Source: Diacronema lutheri
Lineage: Eukaryota; Haptophyta; Pavlovophyceae; Pavlovales; Pavlovaceae
Assembly (NCBI GenBank): GCA_019448385.1
Contig: JAGTXO010000005.1
Location: 620,001-684,000 of the forward strand
DNA: 64,000 nt
Direction of reading: 5' to 3'
Shown in pieces: positions 62,487-64,000 of this stretch. How positions within the stretch are numbered: position 1 is the stretch's first letter; every line of letters begins with the position of its first letter. The notes below the pieces were generated by a model. The model was not told the origin of the DNA. It made no database searches and saw only the letters and a program-made list of their open reading frames with translations. Position numbers and translations under genes: made by a program.

Positions 62487-62581
62487 GGGCCAATACTAGC
62501 CGAACCCCCCATATACTAACGACGCTTTCCGACGGGTCGACGGATGGGGTCATATACTAACGACGCTTCCGACGGGTCAGG
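62487..62581. repeat. Right terminal inverted repeat of the transposon
   Basis: Starts GGGCCAATACTAGCCGAACC and continues into two tandem copies of CATATACTAACGACGCTT followed by YCGACGGGTC, about 44 bp apart, inverted relative to the left end. Confidence 0.85.
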
Positions 62582-63144
62582 AAGTGCGGGGTCAGGAAGT
62601 GCGCAGCGAGGCGCCAGGCGAAGCAGGCCCAAAGGCCCACACGCGCCTAGCCACCGCGCGCCGCCGCCCGCGCGCCGCCGCACCGGTGGCCGCCGTCAAC
62701 CACACCACCGGCCGACCCGCACGCGCACGCCGAGGCCCGAAGATCGTCGACGACGACCGCCACCCCCGAGCCGCCGCCTGCCACGTCGCCAAGCCGCCCG
62801 CCGCCGCTGCAGAGCGCGACGCCCGCCGCCAGCGAGCCGCCGCCCTCCCCGCCGCGTCGCAGCCCCCTGCCACCGCCGCGAAGCGCACCGCCACCCGCCG
62901 CCAGCGTGGCAAGCGCCGCGATGCTGGCCGCGTGGCCGCGCACGCGCGCCCCGCCGCCCCCAAACCCACCGACCGGGGCGAAATGTGTGTGTTTCGTGGT
63001 GCCGGCGCAGTCGATGGGCAGGGGCGGCGGGGCGCGCGGAGCGCGGCCATCAGAGCGCGAGGGCGCAGCCGTCGCAATATTGCCATAGAAAGAGTGAAGA
63101 CAAAAATAATTCTTGAAAAAAGGGCCAAAAATGACAGTTCAAAA
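62582..63144. other. Intergenic 0.56 kb
   Basis: Begins with a 14 bp tandem duplication (GTCAGGAAGTGCGG), continues as GC-rich, Pro/Arg-coding low-complexity sequence without a conserved frame, and becomes A-rich just before the last gene (63,085-63,145), which is probably its promoter. Confidence 0.5.
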
Positions 63145-64000
63145 ATGCGCCATCATCTTGGTTGCTCGGTTTCGTCGCGCTGGGGCATGGCCGGCTTCGC
63201 GCTCGCGGCCTTTGTCGGCGCAGCGGCGGGATCCTTGGGCGGGCCGTGGCGCGCGAGCGCGCCCGTGGGCTGCGCGCGGGTGCGGCCGGGTTGGGTGGCG
63301 AGCGCGCACGCGCCCGCAGCCGTGCGGACGCGCCGGCTCTGCGGCGCTCCGCGCGCGCGCGGCGCGCGCGGGACGACGCGGATGCTCTCGGCGCTCGAGG
63401 ACGACGGCGAGCAGATCAAGCGCTTTGTGCTTCAGCGCGCGCTGCAGACCGTCATGTTTTACATGCGCACGTGCCGCGACACACCGACCGCCGATTGGCT
63501 CGAGCGCTTCCTCGAGCTCCCCGGCTTGAACGAGTACCACGGCCTCGACGGGCTGCGCGAGCCATGGCGCATGACGGTCACGCGGCTCTTCGCCGAGCCG
63601 CCGACCTCGATCGTCGTGCAGTCGATCCCGCGGAACCGCGCGGGCTCGGGCAACAATCCGTACCTCCCGCCCAAGGTGCTGACAATGGCGTTTGACATTG
63701 TGCCGCAGCGAATTGCGCTCCGTGTCCTCGATTGCACGCTCGAGGTCGCGCAGGAATGCGCGGACGATTTGGGCCTGATGTCACAGGAGAACGACCAGAT
63801 ACGCCGCGCGTACGTCGCAGGCAGCGGCAGCGCGTCAATCCGAGCGTCGACCTACCCTACCCTCGCGCACGAGCCCGAGGGCACGTCCAAGTCGGCGTTC
63901 CGGGGCGGCACGTACGACCTTCTCAAGAGGCTTGTCACGCGCGAGGCGGCGCGCGGCGCGATCAAGGCGCTCGAGCCGGGACCGGGCGCGCAGTGGCTCG
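63145..64000 (+). CDS. Unrecognised leader-bearing protein, 5' part (runs off the window)
   Basis: Open from the Met at 63145 (or 63187, MAGFALAAFVGAAAGSLGGP) to the window edge, 285 codons without a stop. The start region is hydrophobic then Arg/Ala/Pro-rich, like a bipartite plastid presequence. The mature-like part begins near EDDGEQIKRFVLQRALQTVM and continues with FYMRTCRDTPTADWLERFLE, then GSGNNPYLPPKVLTMAFDIV and LDCTLEVAQECADDL. I cannot assign a known domain; it may be one of the conserved algal plastid proteins of unknown function. Further exons lie outside. Confidence 0.6.
   Translation, partial: MRHHLGCSVSSRWGMAGFALAAFVGAAAGSLGGPWRASAPVGCARVRPGWVASAHAPAAVRTRRLCGAPRARGARGTTRMLSALEDDGEQIKRFVLQRALQTVMFYMRTCRDTPTADWLERFLELPGLNEYHGLDGLREPWRMTVTRLFAEPPTSIVVQSIPRNRAGSGNNPYLPPKVLTMAFDIVPQRIALRVLDCTLEVAQECADDLGLMSQENDQIRRAYVAGSGSASIRASTYPTLAHEPEGTSKSAFRGGTYDLLKRLVTREAARGAIKALEPGPGAQWL

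Larger units (their letters stand above)
60207..62581. mobile_element. Decayed DNA transposon with long terminal inverted repeats, pogo-like
   Basis: About 2.4 kb bounded by inverted repeats of 100 bp or more. A perfect core GGGGGGTTCGGCTAGTATTG at 60295-60314 is inverted at 62491-62510; further out both ends hold two copies of a GCGTCGTTAGTATATG-like subunit. Inside, on the plus strand, about 60,622-60,980 resembles part of a DDE transposase of the pogo/Tc1 group (VDGHDSNLNNDELIELARKH, then CDRPKHNGGPIACFKA), spread over different frames. Downstream come a basic helical part with DLTKLTNAALKALVTSRTG and a zinc-ribbon-like CPSC...CDEC. Frame changes and stops show it is inactive. The class assignment is tentative; the inverted repeats are certain. 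Confidence 0.65.

Overview
The window is nuclear DNA of a photosynthetic eukaryote with very high G+C. The evidence is a ferredoxin-nitrite reductase, a ClpS with a leader, several secretory-type leaders of the kind used to reach a complex plastid, and some 31 short spliceosomal introns in otherwise single-copy eukaryotic housekeeping genes. The mix (plant-like PP2C/cyclic-nucleotide/kinase fusion, PDI-ERGIC fusion, GC-rich introns with some GC donors, tight gene packing) suggests a haptophyte alga, perhaps a compact-genome lineage. That assignment is an inference and was not checked against any database.

Layout. 1-8.8 kb: 3' part of nitrite reductase, RPB10, a TatD-linked radical-SAM-like protein that lacks the cluster cysteines, and an armadillo-repeat gene whose third intron holds a 2.3 kb minisatellite of 36 bp units. 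9-20.9 kb: BMT5-like rRNA methyltransferase, an XRN 5'-3' exonuclease with a leader, a gene-poor 1.5 kb stretch, a TrhO-type rhodanese, a lumenal glycosyltransferase-like protein, a PDI-ERGIC fusion, TRM112 and a phytanoyl-CoA dioxygenase-like enzyme. 21.5-31.9 kb: ClpS, TRM6, a DHHC palmitoyltransferase, ornithine decarboxylase, cytochrome b5, mitochondrial uL15 and the NEDD8 E1 subunit NAE1. 31.9-47.9 kb: the PP2C/cNMP-binding/pseudokinase fusion, a SET-domain methyltransferase, two proteins I do not recognise, a kinase-PDZ protein, EMC8/9, an RS/RRM/OCRE splicing-type protein, a BASS/SLC10 transporter and an alpha/beta hydrolase. 47.9-60.2 kb: a BLM-type RecQ helicase and a 2,531-residue coiled-coil protein. 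60.2-62.6 kb: a decayed DNA transposon with long terminal inverted repeats and a nested MITE. 63.1 kb to the end: the 5' part of an unrecognised, leader-bearing protein.

Genes mostly alternate strand. Most divergent pairs are only about 60-150 bp apart, so bidirectional promoters are probably the rule. Many genes act on RNA (BMT5-like, XRN, TrhO, TRM112, TRM6, the OCRE protein), but nothing shows that they are co-regulated. Exon boundaries were placed by frame continuity, family conservation and GT/GC...AG borders. They are predictions; no transcript was available. The commonest intron start is GTGCGC, and three introns are best explained by GC-AG borders.
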